Source of the DNA: Corynebacterium timonense
GTDB taxonomy: Bacteria > Actinomycetota > Actinomycetes > Mycobacteriales > Mycobacteriaceae
Assembly (NCBI RefSeq): GCF_900105305.1
Contig: NZ_LT629765.1
Coordinates: 1,674,001 to 1,738,000, forward strand
Direction: 5' to 3'
Length of the DNA: 64,000 bases
Part shown: positions 1 to 8,772 of the stretch, one piece after another
Layout: each line of letters begins with the position of its first letter
Numbering within the stretch: the stretch's first letter is position 1
Notes under the pieces: model-generated
Told to the model about the DNA's origin: nothing
Seen by the model: only the letters and a program-made list of their open reading frames with translations
Database searches by the model: none
Program-made: the position numbers and the translations under genes

Positions 1-203
1 CGGTCAGGCCGTGGTGGCTCCCCGGCTCTGTTGTTCGCTGCGATCACCGTAGAACACGGTCCGGACATGGACCGCGCACCGTTCGAACAACTTTCGAAAT
101 CCCAGTTCACCGGCGCCAATTGACGCCTGCGAGAATTCTTTCGAAGAAAACCTTGACCCACCGAACATGCGTGCTATTATGGGTTCGTAACCAAGGGGGT
201 GAA

Positions 204-1649
204 ATGGACAAGCTCAGCAGGATCAACGACCAGCTCGAATCGCTTTTCGACGACCTATCCAGCCTGTTCGCCGACCCCGATACGCTCGCCTTCGCCGACG
301 TGCACTGCCAGATGGAGCGCCTCGAACGCATCGCCAACACCAAGGCTGCCATCGACGCCGCCTTCGCCTATATTTGCGAGCGCGACGATGCTGGCCGCAG
401 CGTCGGCTCGCGATACCCCACCGCCTACCTGACCGAGAAACTCGGCATCTCCCGGTCCGAGGCCTACAGCCGGCTCTCGCGCGGCCGGAAGCTTTACGCC
501 CCTCCCGAGCCCGCGCCCGATACCCCTGACTCAACCGACGAGCCCAACCACGACGAAAAAGAGAAGAAGGACCGCCGACGCGCACAAGACCGCGCCGGGG
601 AAGTTTCCGCCGAAAAACAGCGCATCATCGACCGGGAGCTCGAGGCCCTGCTCCCCGGTGCCAGCCCGAACCGGGCGCAGCTGCTCGCCGACGCTCTCGA
701 CGCTGCGGCGGGGAGGAGCCCCGAGGATCTGCGACGCTGGGTGCGCCGCCGCGTCGACCAGGCGAACGCCCGGGCACCCAAACCCGACCGCCCCAAAGAC
801 CCCCGCGGGCCCTACCGCAACCGGTCCGCGCACATCGGCGCACAACGCACCGACGGTTCGTGCGACATCACCATCACGGCGCCAGCCGGGGAGGCCGCGC
901 TGATCAAAGCTCTCCTCGACGCGGGCCTGCGCCCGGGAAGCAACCTGCCGGAGGACCAGGCGGACAAGGACTCTCGCACGCCGGCGCAGCGCCGCTTCGA
1001 CCAGCTTGCAGCCATCTTCAACCACTACGAGTCCACCCGCTCCAGTGCAGGGAACACCGGATCCGCCCAGGGCGCGGCCTCCGTGGTCGTCTCCATCACC
1101 CTCGACGATCTCGCGGAAGCCGACTACGCCACGCGTTTCTCCACGAACACGGGCATCGACATCAACTGCTACGACCTGCTGCGTCTCGGACTGTCCGGCT
1201 CGGACTTCATCGTCCAGTTCGACAGAGCCATCGGCATGCCGCTTTCCATCGGCAAGACCCGCCTGGCGAACCTGCCCCAGCGCCTCGTCCTCCTCGCCGC
1301 CCAGGGCGTCTGCGCCTGGGAGGGCTGCACCACCCCCTTCAGCGAGCTGGAGATCCACCACCTCATCCCCTACGCGGGCGGAGGGCCGACCGACATCGAG
1401 AACCTGGTCGGCCTGTGCAGGCAGCACCACCGGTGCAACAATGACAACCGCGACTTCTCCGGCGGCCTCAGACACACGCAACGGGACCCGAGAAGCGAGC
1501 GCGTCGGAGTTGCTCACCCGGACGGGACGATCCACTTCAACAACACCGACGACGCCACCCACGCCCCCGGCCTGCGGCTGCGCCACCGCGCGCCGCGCTA
1601 CCCGCAACCGGCCGGAGGGGACCCACCCCTGTTCACCGACCCGTCGTAA
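204..1649 (+). CDS. DUF222 / 13E12-repeat protein with C-terminal HNH endonuclease domain
   Basis: This 481-aa protein has the usual architecture of actinobacterial 13E12/DUF222 proteins: a helical N-terminal domain (about residues 1-300, with a charged KEKKDRRR linker) and a C-terminal HNH nuclease domain. The HNH part shows CAWEGC (zinc-type cysteines), IHHLIPYAGGG and NLVGLCRQHHR, which supply the His/Asn metal and catalytic positions. The ATG at 204 was chosen over the in-frame ATG at 120 because GGGGG lies just upstream. Such genes are multicopy and often mobile in Corynebacterium and Mycobacterium; their role is unknown, and nuclease activity is inferred from the motif. No partner gene is adjacent. 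Confidence 0.85.
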   Translation: MDKLSRINDQLESLFDDLSSLFADPDTLAFADVHCQMERLERIANTKAAIDAAFAYICERDDAGRSVGSRYPTAYLTEKLGISRSEAYSRLSRGRKLYAPPEPAPDTPDSTDEPNHDEKEKKDRRRAQDRAGEVSAEKQRIIDRELEALLPGASPNRAQLLADALDAAAGRSPEDLRRWVRRRVDQANARAPKPDRPKDPRGPYRNRSAHIGAQRTDGSCDITITAPAGEAALIKALLDAGLRPGSNLPEDQADKDSRTPAQRRFDQLAAIFNHYESTRSSAGNTGSAQGAASVVVSITLDDLAEADYATRFSTNTGIDINCYDLLRLGLSGSDFIVQFDRAIGMPLSIGKTRLANLPQRLVLLAAQGVCAWEGCTTPFSELEIHHLIPYAGGGPTDIENLVGLCRQHHRCNNDNRDFSGGLRHTQRDPRSERVGVAHPDGTIHFNNTDDATHAPGLRLRHRAPRYPQPAGGDPPLFTDPS

Positions 1650-1657
1650 ACCTTCGA

Positions 1658-1678
1658 CGCGCAGCCCCGCGCTGCGCG
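1658..1678 (+). terminator. GC-rich hairpin after the HNH gene
   Basis: A perfect 8-bp stem (CGCGCAGC / GCTGCGCG) with a 5-nt loop lies 9 bp after the stop codon. It has no T-tract, so it is only a plausible terminator. Confidence 0.45.
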
Positions 1679-1980
1679 GACTCCCCGTGCCGTGAAACGC
1701 CCACGTCGCCGGAAGCGATACTCCACTCATTCGGAACTGTTTCGTTCTTGGCCTGTACGGGAGTGGGCCGAGATCTCACGCCCACGCGCATCGTAAAACG
1801 CGACCGCGCAGAATACCTCGCTCGTGCCGCTTTCATACCCACAGCCACGAGCGGCCGAGGCCGCCAGTTCCGCCGCCCCCCTCACCCGGACCGGGAAAGG
1901 CAAAAGCGCACAGCACGCACGTTCCTCGAGGTGGCGCGGCCGCGTCGGTGCCTTGCCCAGTTGGCTGGAACGCGAAGCTC
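1679..1980. other. Intergenic stretch between convergent genes, no gene seen
   Basis: This spacer of about 300 bp separates the HNH gene from the convergent exonuclease-like gene. Open frames here are short, and I see no start with a ribosome site or recognisable domain. Nothing further is claimed. Confidence 0.4.
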
Positions 1981-4212
1981 CTACAGCGCGCGGACGATGT
2001 CGGCCCACTCGTCCTGGTAGCGGTGCCGGAACACCGCGGTCGTGCGGCGGCGCGGGGCGCTGGCCTCCAGCCCAAGCGCCTGGTTAATCCGGCCCAGGGC
2101 CGCGTCCGGGTCCGCGGCCAAATCGGGGTCGAGGCCCATCGACGACAGCAGGCCGGCGAGGCCGCCCAGCGTGTCGTCGTGTGGCGGCGCCGCGGTGACG
2201 TCGAAACGCTCAGGCTCAAACGTCAGCCACACCCTGTCGCCGAGCTGAACGCCGAGCTCCTCGAGGAAGCGGCGGATCGTGGAGCCCGACGCCTGGCGGA
2301 GCCGGTTCACGCGAATGGTGTAAGGACCCAGCCGGCTGGGCACCTGCGTTTCCCCGTCGACGCGCGCGTTGTACAAGGCCGCCACGGCCCGCGGAAGAAG
2401 AAACCCCGAGCCCCGCAGGTGGTCGCGAGTGACGGTCACGAGGAGCTGCCACACCCCGTCGCGCTTGTAGAGGTGCTTCGCCTCCTGCGGGTCGCCCTCG
2501 AGCAGCTCGTCGCGGGTGTGGCTGCGGGTCACTGTGCCGTCGACAAGCGTGAAGTCGACCCCGCCGACGTAGGTGCGCACGGAGCTTTCGCTGATGTTGC
2601 GTTGCGGGGCCTCTGCAAGGAGGGTGCTGAGCTCGACGCTGCCGTCCTCGGATTCGTCGATGCGGCGCGCGATCCAGTCGACGATCGTGGAGTACTCCTC
2701 CATCCCCCACTCGGCGAGGGCGTAGGTGCCGTTGGAGACGCGGGCAATGCGCTCGTCGACCGCGAGCTGGTTCGCCATCGAGCGAACGCTGTCGGGCGTG
2801 CCGGCACGCTCGGCGAGCTCCGCGGCCGGCAGCGGCCGCTGCTCCACGGACAGGATGGCCACGGCCCGGTCCTGGTGGCTCTTCGCCCGCGCGAAGAGCG
2901 CGCCGCCGTTGAGCGCGGCCACCTCCGGCCTCTGCTCGAGCAGGCGGACCGCATCGTCCGTCGAACTCTCAAGGAGCCCCGCCAGGCGCTCGACGTCGAC
3001 GACGCCGTACTGGTCGACGCACCGGTCCATGCTGCTCGCGAAGTGCTCCGCGAAGCCCGCCCGGTACACCCACTCCCCGCTGCGCTCCCACCGCCCGTAC
3101 AGCCCGCGAAAGTACTCCTCGTAGGTGCCCGCGAGACCGTCGCAGCGGTGGGCAAGCGCCGGAAACCTCGCCTCCAGGCGGGATGCCGGGGCCAGCCACC
3201 CGATGTGGCGCTCGATCTGCTCCGCGACTGCGGACGAGAGGACGTCGAGCCCATCAAACGTCTTTCTCAGCGCATTCTCCAGCTGACGGATTCGCTCGCG
3301 GGTCACCCCGTATGCGTGGCCGAGCTCCTCCAAGGTCGCGGTGCCAAGCCACCGCCGCTCGGCGATGGCGTACAAACGCGCGTCGCCCGTCGTGCTGCGC
3401 ACCAGCTCCTGCACGCACGCCGCGAAGAGAGCATCGAGCGCGCGTGGCGACGCCTTGGGGAACCGCACCCCCGTCAACTCCGCCCACCCGGCGACGACCT
3501 CCGCGTCGTCGTACTCATGTGCGTATATGTCGCCGTCGATATCAATACCACCGGAGACGTCGTCGGTCGGGCTCGCCGCCGCCTGCGTCCGGCTCAGCCG
3601 AGGCGCGCCTGTGCCCTGCTCCCCGGCGCCTCGGTCCGGCCGCGCGATGGAGACGGGCTTCGCAAAATGAGTCCGCCCGAAGGTGACGGTCAGCGCGCGG
3701 AAGAGCTCCGCCGTCGCGCGCGCCTCCAGCAGCGCAACGTGAGCGCGCGGAGTGCTCACGCCCGCGGCCGCGAGGGCCGCCTCGCGGGAGTCTTCCTCGA
3801 GGTTGAGGTGGGCGCCGGCGACGTCGCGGGTATCAATCCACGCCTGTTCGTTCAGGTTCGAGTCCACCCCCGCCCGACGGAATTCCTGGAAGAGGAACCT
3901 CTTGGTAAAGCTGGCGTTGTGCGCCACGGGGACGCGCCCGTCGAGCATGCGCCCGACCGTGTCGGCGACGCGCCCGAAGGCCGGGGCGCCGGCGGTGTCG
4001 TTCTCCGCGATCCCGTGCACGAAGGTGTTCGGGATCGCCTTGCCCGGGTCCACGAGCGTGTCCCACTCCTCCTCGACCCGCAGCGAAGGGTCGAGCTGGA
4101 CAACCCCCACCTCGACGATCCGGTCCGCGGCGCTGAAACCGGTGGTTTCTATCGCCACCACCACGTACCCGGGATGCGGGCTGCGGGCCGTCGCCCCCGC
4201 CGCGGGTGTCAT
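1981..4212 (-). CDS. Degenerate DEDDh exonuclease (DnaQ/PolC epsilon-like) fused to a sigma-70 region 4-like helix-turn-helix
   Basis: The 743-aa protein starts with a DnaQ-like exonuclease fold (residues about 14-175): VAIETTGF, VAHNASFTKRFL and AHVALLEARATAELF are clear counterparts of ExoI, ExoII and ExoIII. The catalytic set is decayed. The first Asp is Ala20 (Glu22 is kept), the ExoII Asp is Thr103, and His158 is kept but the final Asp is Glu163. Residues about 286-319 (ATLEELGHAYGVTRERIRQLE) are a sigma-70 region 4-like HTH. The remaining 420 residues have no family I recognise; they are mixed alpha/beta and look like a repair or regulatory scaffold. Nuclease activity is doubtful, while DNA or RNA-polymerase interaction is an inference from the HTH. 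The gene is alone, with neighbours on the same strand 170 bp upstream. Confidence 0.75.
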   Translation of the reverse strand: MTPAAGATARSPHPGYVVVAIETTGFSAADRIVEVGVVQLDPSLRVEEEWDTLVDPGKAIPNTFVHGIAENDTAGAPAFGRVADTVGRMLDGRVPVAHNASFTKRFLFQEFRRAGVDSNLNEQAWIDTRDVAGAHLNLEEDSREAALAAAGVSTPRAHVALLEARATAELFRALTVTFGRTHFAKPVSIARPDRGAGEQGTGAPRLSRTQAAASPTDDVSGGIDIDGDIYAHEYDDAEVVAGWAELTGVRFPKASPRALDALFAACVQELVRSTTGDARLYAIAERRWLGTATLEELGHAYGVTRERIRQLENALRKTFDGLDVLSSAVAEQIERHIGWLAPASRLEARFPALAHRCDGLAGTYEEYFRGLYGRWERSGEWVYRAGFAEHFASSMDRCVDQYGVVDVERLAGLLESSTDDAVRLLEQRPEVAALNGGALFARAKSHQDRAVAILSVEQRPLPAAELAERAGTPDSVRSMANQLAVDERIARVSNGTYALAEWGMEEYSTIVDWIARRIDESEDGSVELSTLLAEAPQRNISESSVRTYVGGVDFTLVDGTVTRSHTRDELLEGDPQEAKHLYKRDGVWQLLVTVTRDHLRGSGFLLPRAVAALYNARVDGETQVPSRLGPYTIRVNRLRQASGSTIRRFLEELGVQLGDRVWLTFEPERFDVTAAPPHDDTLGGLAGLLSSMGLDPDLAADPDAALGRINQALGLEASAPRRRTTAVFRHRYQDEWADIVRAL

Positions 4213-4383
4213 GCCCCGGCGCCTTTGCCCACGAGGCTATTCACGAGAACGGGGGCCGTGGGGACCGGGCCAGCGTCAGCACACGCAGGGTACAGAAAGC
4301 GCTCTCGCTTCCCCGTGTTCAGTCGCGCCATGGGCCGTCCTTCACTGTCTCTCTTCACTGTCTCTCGTCGTACCGGTACTGCA

Positions 4384-5340
4384 CTAATGTACGTGGGGCA
4401 TTGTAGACGCGCGGCGCCCCACCGGCGCCTCCCCGAGTGCCACGAAGGTGAACCCCGCCGCGCGCAGCTGCGGGATCGCTTCCCGCACGCCGTCGGCTGT
4501 CCCGCGCCCGGGCTGATTCATGTGCATGAGCACAATGGCCCCCGCGCTGCTGTGCCGGAGGGCGCTGGCCACAGCGGGCCCAGGCAGGGTGGCCCCGGCG
4601 TCGCCGTTGACGGCGAACCCGGCGAGGCTGACGCCGAGGTCGCGCGCAATCTCCACGGCCACGTCGTCGTAGAAGGCCGTCCCCGAGCGGAACCAGTTCG
4701 ACTCCACGCCGAGAAACTCGCGCAGGAACCGGCGGTTGCCCTCGATTTCTTCCACCAGCTCGTCCGGGGTGGCCGTGCCCGGGATGCCGTAGGCGGCGCG
4801 GCCGTTGACGGACAGCGGCTTGTGCGCAGTGCCGTGGTTTTCAATCTGGAACAGCGGGTTCTGCGCGATCTGCTGCGCCCGCTGCGGGTTCGCGTCGATC
4901 CAGCGCTTGTTCCAAAACAGCGTCGCCGGCACCGCCTGCTCCTCGAGGAGGGCGAGCAGGGGGTCGTCGATAAGCGAGCCGTGCGGCCCGCCGCAGGCGT
5001 CGAAGGTGAGCGCGATCGACGTCGTGCCTGGGGCGAGCGAGGCCACGATTCCCGGCAGGTCGACCCCCCACGCGCTGGGCACGGCGTCGCGATACCGCGC
5101 CGCGACGTCCGCGGGCTGGGGCGTCTCGGGTGCCGCCGTCGTGGTCGTCGCCGTCGTGGTCGCTGGCGGCGCCTCCTGCGTGCGGGATGTGGGGCCGGCG
5201 TCGGGCGCCGCGCACGAGGCCGCGCTGCCCGCCGCGCCGATCAGCGGGAGCACCACACCGGCGCGGAGCGCATCGCGACGGCTCAGGAGGCGGGGCGCTC
5301 GCGTACCTTCGCTGGGCTGGAAAGGAGGCGCTGTTCCCAT
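4384..5340 (-). CDS. Exported polysaccharide deacetylase (NodB domain, CE4 family)
   Basis: This 318-aa protein has a Tat-like signal (LLSRRDALRAG, then a hydrophobic stretch) running into SAASC, a plausible lipobox, so it is probably a cell-surface lipoprotein. A Thr/Ala-rich linker follows (about residues 50-85). The NodB domain shows TFDACGG (catalytic base Asp region), ENHGTAHKPL (metal-binding H-x3-H) and FRSGTAFYDD (R-x-G-x-x-Y-D type motif), and ends in VLMHMNQPG. The family removes acetyl groups from GlcNAc/MurNAc or other glycans; the substrate here cannot be told from sequence. No operon partner is obvious. Confidence 0.85.
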   Translation of the reverse strand: MGTAPPFQPSEGTRAPRLLSRRDALRAGVVLPLIGAAGSAASCAAPDAGPTSRTQEAPPATTTATTTTAAPETPQPADVAARYRDAVPSAWGVDLPGIVASLAPGTTSIALTFDACGGPHGSLIDDPLLALLEEQAVPATLFWNKRWIDANPQRAQQIAQNPLFQIENHGTAHKPLSVNGRAAYGIPGTATPDELVEEIEGNRRFLREFLGVESNWFRSGTAFYDDVAVEIARDLGVSLAGFAVNGDAGATLPGPAVASALRHSSAGAIVLMHMNQPGRGTADGVREAIPQLRAAGFTFVALGEAPVGRRASTMPHVH

Positions 5341-5472
5341 GGTGAAGGAGTCTATGGTGTGCGGGCGGCGCGCGCCTGCGGTGGCCCTGGATCGCGCCTG
5401 CGGCGGGGGATTCGGGCTCGGCGGGGATCGGCGGCCGCGGCTCTGATCAGCTTGAGCGCTCGGTCGTCGTAG

Positions 5473-5685
5473 TCATCGCAGCGCCTCAGGGACGTGAACC
5501 TGCACCGAAAATTCGAGTCCGATTGCGCTCAAAACCTGCGAGGCCTTATCTAGTTGCACTGTCTGCTTGCCGGCTTCGATCGCCCGAACCGTCCGCTCTG
5601 CCACCTGCGCTAGCTCCGCGAGTTCTTCCTGGGTCAAATTCAGTTCGCGACGGCGCCTACGCACCGCCTCAGCAAGATCCACCAA
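5473..5685 (-). CDS. HipB-like XRE-family transcriptional regulator (orphan)
   Basis: This 70-aa protein is almost entirely a Cro/CI helix-turn-helix: RRRELNLTQEELAELAQVAERTVRAIEAGK, then a short dimerisation tail as in HipB antitoxins (LDKASQVLSAIGLEFSVQ). HipB is normally translated together with the HipA kinase downstream, but the 130 bp after this stop hold no HipA. It is therefore either an antitoxin remnant or a free-standing repressor. The ATG at 5685 gives the full HTH without excess sequence. Confidence 0.8.
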   Translation of the reverse strand: MVDLAEAVRRRRRELNLTQEELAELAQVAERTVRAIEAGKQTVQLDKASQVLSAIGLEFSVQVHVPEALR

Positions 5686-5846
5686 CGACCCTCACCTGCC
5701 TATCCACGAGCGGACACCGCCCACCATCCGGCAACAACGTGCCGTTTATGCCATCAAAGCATACAAAGAGGACCGATCCCAGCCACTTCCGGCACGAACG
5801 TGCCTCCACAGAACGACGGCGTGAGCGATGCTGCGTGGCCGACGCC

Positions 5847-7430
5847 CTACCCGCGCAGCGCGGTGCGCGCGGCGTACGCGTGGATCGCGCTGACCGGCTC
5901 GAACTGGTCGTGCGCGGAGGCGAGGAACTCCTCAAAGACGCTCGGCTGAACACCGAGGCCGGCGGCGTTGTCGCGGAGCGTCTCCCACAGCCCCATCTTG
6001 GCGCTGATGGCCTGGTACAGCGCGTCCGCGTCCTGCAGAAGCGCCAGCTGCGTGCGCTTCGCCGCGCCGCGCCCGACGCGCCCGCGCAGCTGCGCGGCGG
6101 CCGCCCGCGCCGGCTTTGGACGCCGCTCGAGCTCGCGGGCGAGCTGCTCCAGAAAATCGCGCTCACGGCGGACCTCGCCGGCGACGCGCGCGATCTCCGC
6201 GAACACGCCGGTGTCCTGGTAGTCCAGCGTCATCTCGTCGAGCAGGTCGGCGGCCTGACGGGCGCTGGCGAGGTGCGCGGCGAGGTAGGTGGAAAGGCGC
6301 CCCCGATCCACCGAGCCGTCCGCGGCACCCGGCGCGACGATAGGCGCCGCGCCGCGCCCTGCGTCCGGGGCGCGTTCGGCCCACAGGCTCGGGGAGTTGT
6401 GGCCCTCACCGTCGATCATGGCGCTGATCAGCTCGCGCACCGTGTCCTTCGCCGAGCGGGTCGGCTCCCAGCCCAGCTCCCGCTTGGCACGAGAGTTGTC
6501 CAAAAGCGGCACGCCCATTGCCATGTCCACCCACCCGGCGTCCGCGGGCACAGCGCCGGAGGCGTGGGCGGCTGCCAGCGCGGAGCGCACGAGCTTCGGC
6601 GGCACCTCAACGAAGCGGCCCTGCCCCACCAGCTCGGCAAGGTCTTTCGGGTACAGCACGTCGTCGGCGCAGATGTTAAACGCGCCCGTCGCCCGCCTCG
6701 TCGCCGCGAGGCGGTACGCCTGCGCCATGTCGTCGGCGTGGACCGCCTGCGCGCGCACACCCTTCGGTAGCGGCACGAGCAGAGGGCGCACCGTGTCCAG
6801 CAGCTGGACCGGGGCCGCGGAGCCGAGGAAGAAGCGCTTTATTTCCGACGCCGCGGCCGGCTGGAAGATCAGGCCCGGGCGCAGGCGGGCGAGGGTGATC
6901 TCGGGGTGGGCGGCCTCGAAGGCGTCGAGAAGCTCCTCGACCTTGCCCTTGTCCTCGCTGTAGTGGGACCCCTCGATGCCGCGCGCGGGGAAGTCCTCCG
7001 CCCGCAGCGGCGAGGCCTCCTCCGGCGAGGACACCTCCGCGCGCGCCGGGTCCGGGCTGTAGGCACCGACGGACGACGCCACCACGACATGCCTCACCCC
7101 GGCCGCCACGCAGGCCTCGAGCGTGCGCTGCGTGCCCTCGACGTTCACGCGGCGCAAAAGCTCCCGGTCGTGGTTGGGGTAGATGATCCACGCCAGGTGG
7201 ATCACCACGTCGACCCCCTCGAACGCCCTGGTCAGGGCGGTAATGGTCTCGTCCGGCCCGGCCGCGGCGCCGACGTCGACGCTGTGCCACTCCACGCCGA
7301 CGTACGGCTCCACCTCGGGCGGCGTGCGCCGCGAAATGCCCACGATCTGCGAGACCGTCTCGTCTGCCTGCAACGCCCTCAGCACGGCGGTGCCGACGTT
7401 GCCGGACGCGCCCGTCACTGCGATCTTCAT
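5847..7430 (-). CDS. NAD(P)-dependent SDR epimerase/dehydratase with extra C-terminal helical domain
   Basis: Residues 1 to about 340 form an extended-SDR Rossmann domain. TGASGNVG is the nucleotide-binding loop, the segment VVASSVGAYSP carries the catalytic Ser region, and YSEDKGKVE supplies the YxxxK dyad. A substrate-binding part follows (DMAQAYRLAATRRATGAFNICADD). From about residue 375 to 527 there is an additional Arg/Ala-rich helical region (LDEMTLDYQDTGVF, then MGLWETLRDNA) not needed for SDR activity. Ordinary members are about 300-340 aa, so this is an extended version. Substrate is unknown. The gene reads alone, with a divergent GIY-YIG gene upstream. Confidence 0.8.
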   Translation of the reverse strand: MKIAVTGASGNVGTAVLRALQADETVSQIVGISRRTPPEVEPYVGVEWHSVDVGAAAGPDETITALTRAFEGVDVVIHLAWIIYPNHDRELLRRVNVEGTQRTLEACVAAGVRHVVVASSVGAYSPDPARAEVSSPEEASPLRAEDFPARGIEGSHYSEDKGKVEELLDAFEAAHPEITLARLRPGLIFQPAAASEIKRFFLGSAAPVQLLDTVRPLLVPLPKGVRAQAVHADDMAQAYRLAATRRATGAFNICADDVLYPKDLAELVGQGRFVEVPPKLVRSALAAAHASGAVPADAGWVDMAMGVPLLDNSRAKRELGWEPTRSAKDTVRELISAMIDGEGHNSPSLWAERAPDAGRGAAPIVAPGAADGSVDRGRLSTYLAAHLASARQAADLLDEMTLDYQDTGVFAEIARVAGEVRRERDFLEQLARELERRPKPARAAAAQLRGRVGRGAAKRTQLALLQDADALYQAISAKMGLWETLRDNAAGLGVQPSVFEEFLASAHDQFEPVSAIHAYAARTALRG

Positions 7431-7608
7431 GTGTTCCCTCCGCTCTATAAGACTGAACTAATGCGTCCCAGTAAACACGGAACGCGAAAAGGGCTCCGAC
7501 TTCGTCGAAGCGCCCACTAAATGACCAGAGCACAGCGAAATCGCCTCATGCTGCGGCAGGCCCCTGTTTACCCCGCAGTCCCCGCGAACGCACGCTAGGT
7601 TTTCCGGC

Positions 7609-8661
7609 ATGGAAGCAACACACGACGCGAACAAAGCTACCGGCGAGACGTCGCCGACCATGACCTTTACCTCGTGGCCCGTCCGCTCAGGCGACAGCTT
7701 GGCCCCGCTTATTGCCAGTGACCGACGCCGTGGCATCTACGTCCTCGAGTTCGAGGACGGGTCCCGGTACGTCGGAAAAGCAACCAACGTTCTCTCCCGC
7801 TACAACAGCCACGTTCACGGCTCCAACCACCACGGCCCGTGGGCTGACATCGTCGCCGTCCTTTTCCGCGACGTCGCTGACGGTAACCTCGACGTAGAGG
7901 AGAGGCGGACAATTCGTTACTTCCGCGATCGAGGCGTGCCGCTTCGCAACCGCACAGGAGTGCCCGAGAGCGTTTCCGAATCCCCTTTGGACCAGGTCAT
8001 CTCCGTTCATCAGGCTCATCACTGGTCCTTGGGCGGCACCGACCACTGCCACGAGGATTTCACTCGGCATGCAATGTTCCACCCACCGCAGAGCACATTG
8101 ACCCAGAAAGCACCCACGTCGGTGTACGAAGCAGTACTCGCTGACCTTGCCTTCGCTCTTGAATACCTCGTACCCAGCGCGCAGGAAACCGAGCGCGCCT
8201 ACTGGACGCTGTCCGATTATCCCTCCACAGCAGGAGGCAGATACGCGACCCTGAACACGGGCACGCTGGAATTTCTCGTCTTCCCACGGAAACTGCTCGC
8301 TCTCGACCTGGAGGGGTGGACTGATCATCTGCCGGATGACCATCCCATCGCGTACCTCAATCTTTTTCTCGACGAGGGCGTCGATTGGTCGGCCCACGAC
8401 TTTCGCACTCCCACCATCTTCGGTTTCGATTTCACTGACTACGACGCGGTCAGCTGCGAGGCCCTTTACTATCCCGTGGGTTCTCTCCAGCAACTGCTCG
8501 AAACACACCCGGAGCTCATGCGGGCAGCACGCGAGTTTTCCCTCACGATGATGCGGTTTCGTCGTTCCGGGCTTTTCACACGATGGCACAGTGCGCCGCT
8601 GGTCCACGAGGCCTATACCCTCATTGGCCACAACCAATGGATGGCGGAACACCCCACCTAA
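7609..8661 (+). CDS. GIY-YIG nuclease-domain protein
   Basis: The 350-aa protein carries an N-terminal GIY-YIG domain. GIY is at residues 42-44 and YVG at 54-56. They are followed by Arg64, the general catalytic Glu in VEERR (about residue 98) and an Asn in PLRNRTG, which is the complete active-site set. The remaining 230 residues are a domain I cannot name; they are rich in aromatic residues (HHWSLGG, FDFTDYDAVSC). A single-strand or structure-specific DNA nick is the family activity; whether it serves repair or defence is unknown. The gene stands alone between divergent SDR and accD1. Confidence 0.8.
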   Translation: MEATHDANKATGETSPTMTFTSWPVRSGDSLAPLIASDRRRGIYVLEFEDGSRYVGKATNVLSRYNSHVHGSNHHGPWADIVAVLFRDVADGNLDVEERRTIRYFRDRGVPLRNRTGVPESVSESPLDQVISVHQAHHWSLGGTDHCHEDFTRHAMFHPPQSTLTQKAPTSVYEAVLADLAFALEYLVPSAQETERAYWTLSDYPSTAGGRYATLNTGTLEFLVFPRKLLALDLEGWTDHLPDDHPIAYLNLFLDEGVDWSAHDFRTPTIFGFDFTDYDAVSCEALYYPVGSLQQLLETHPELMRAAREFSLTMMRFRRSGLFTRWHSAPLVHEAYTLIGHNQWMAEHPT

Positions 8662-8772
8662 CGCACTGAACGGAAACACCCGCCTACCCCACGCCGATAC
8701 ACCCCACGGCGCGCCGTACCACGGCCGCCGCCAAGTACCCAGTTCCGCAACCGCGCATTAGAGTAAAGGCCT

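Noticed and set aside
1948..5472. A 1174-codon plus-strand open frame
   Set aside because: It runs antisense to the exonuclease-like and deacetylase genes, is Arg/Ala/Gly-rich and shows no domain; this is the usual high-GC shadow frame.
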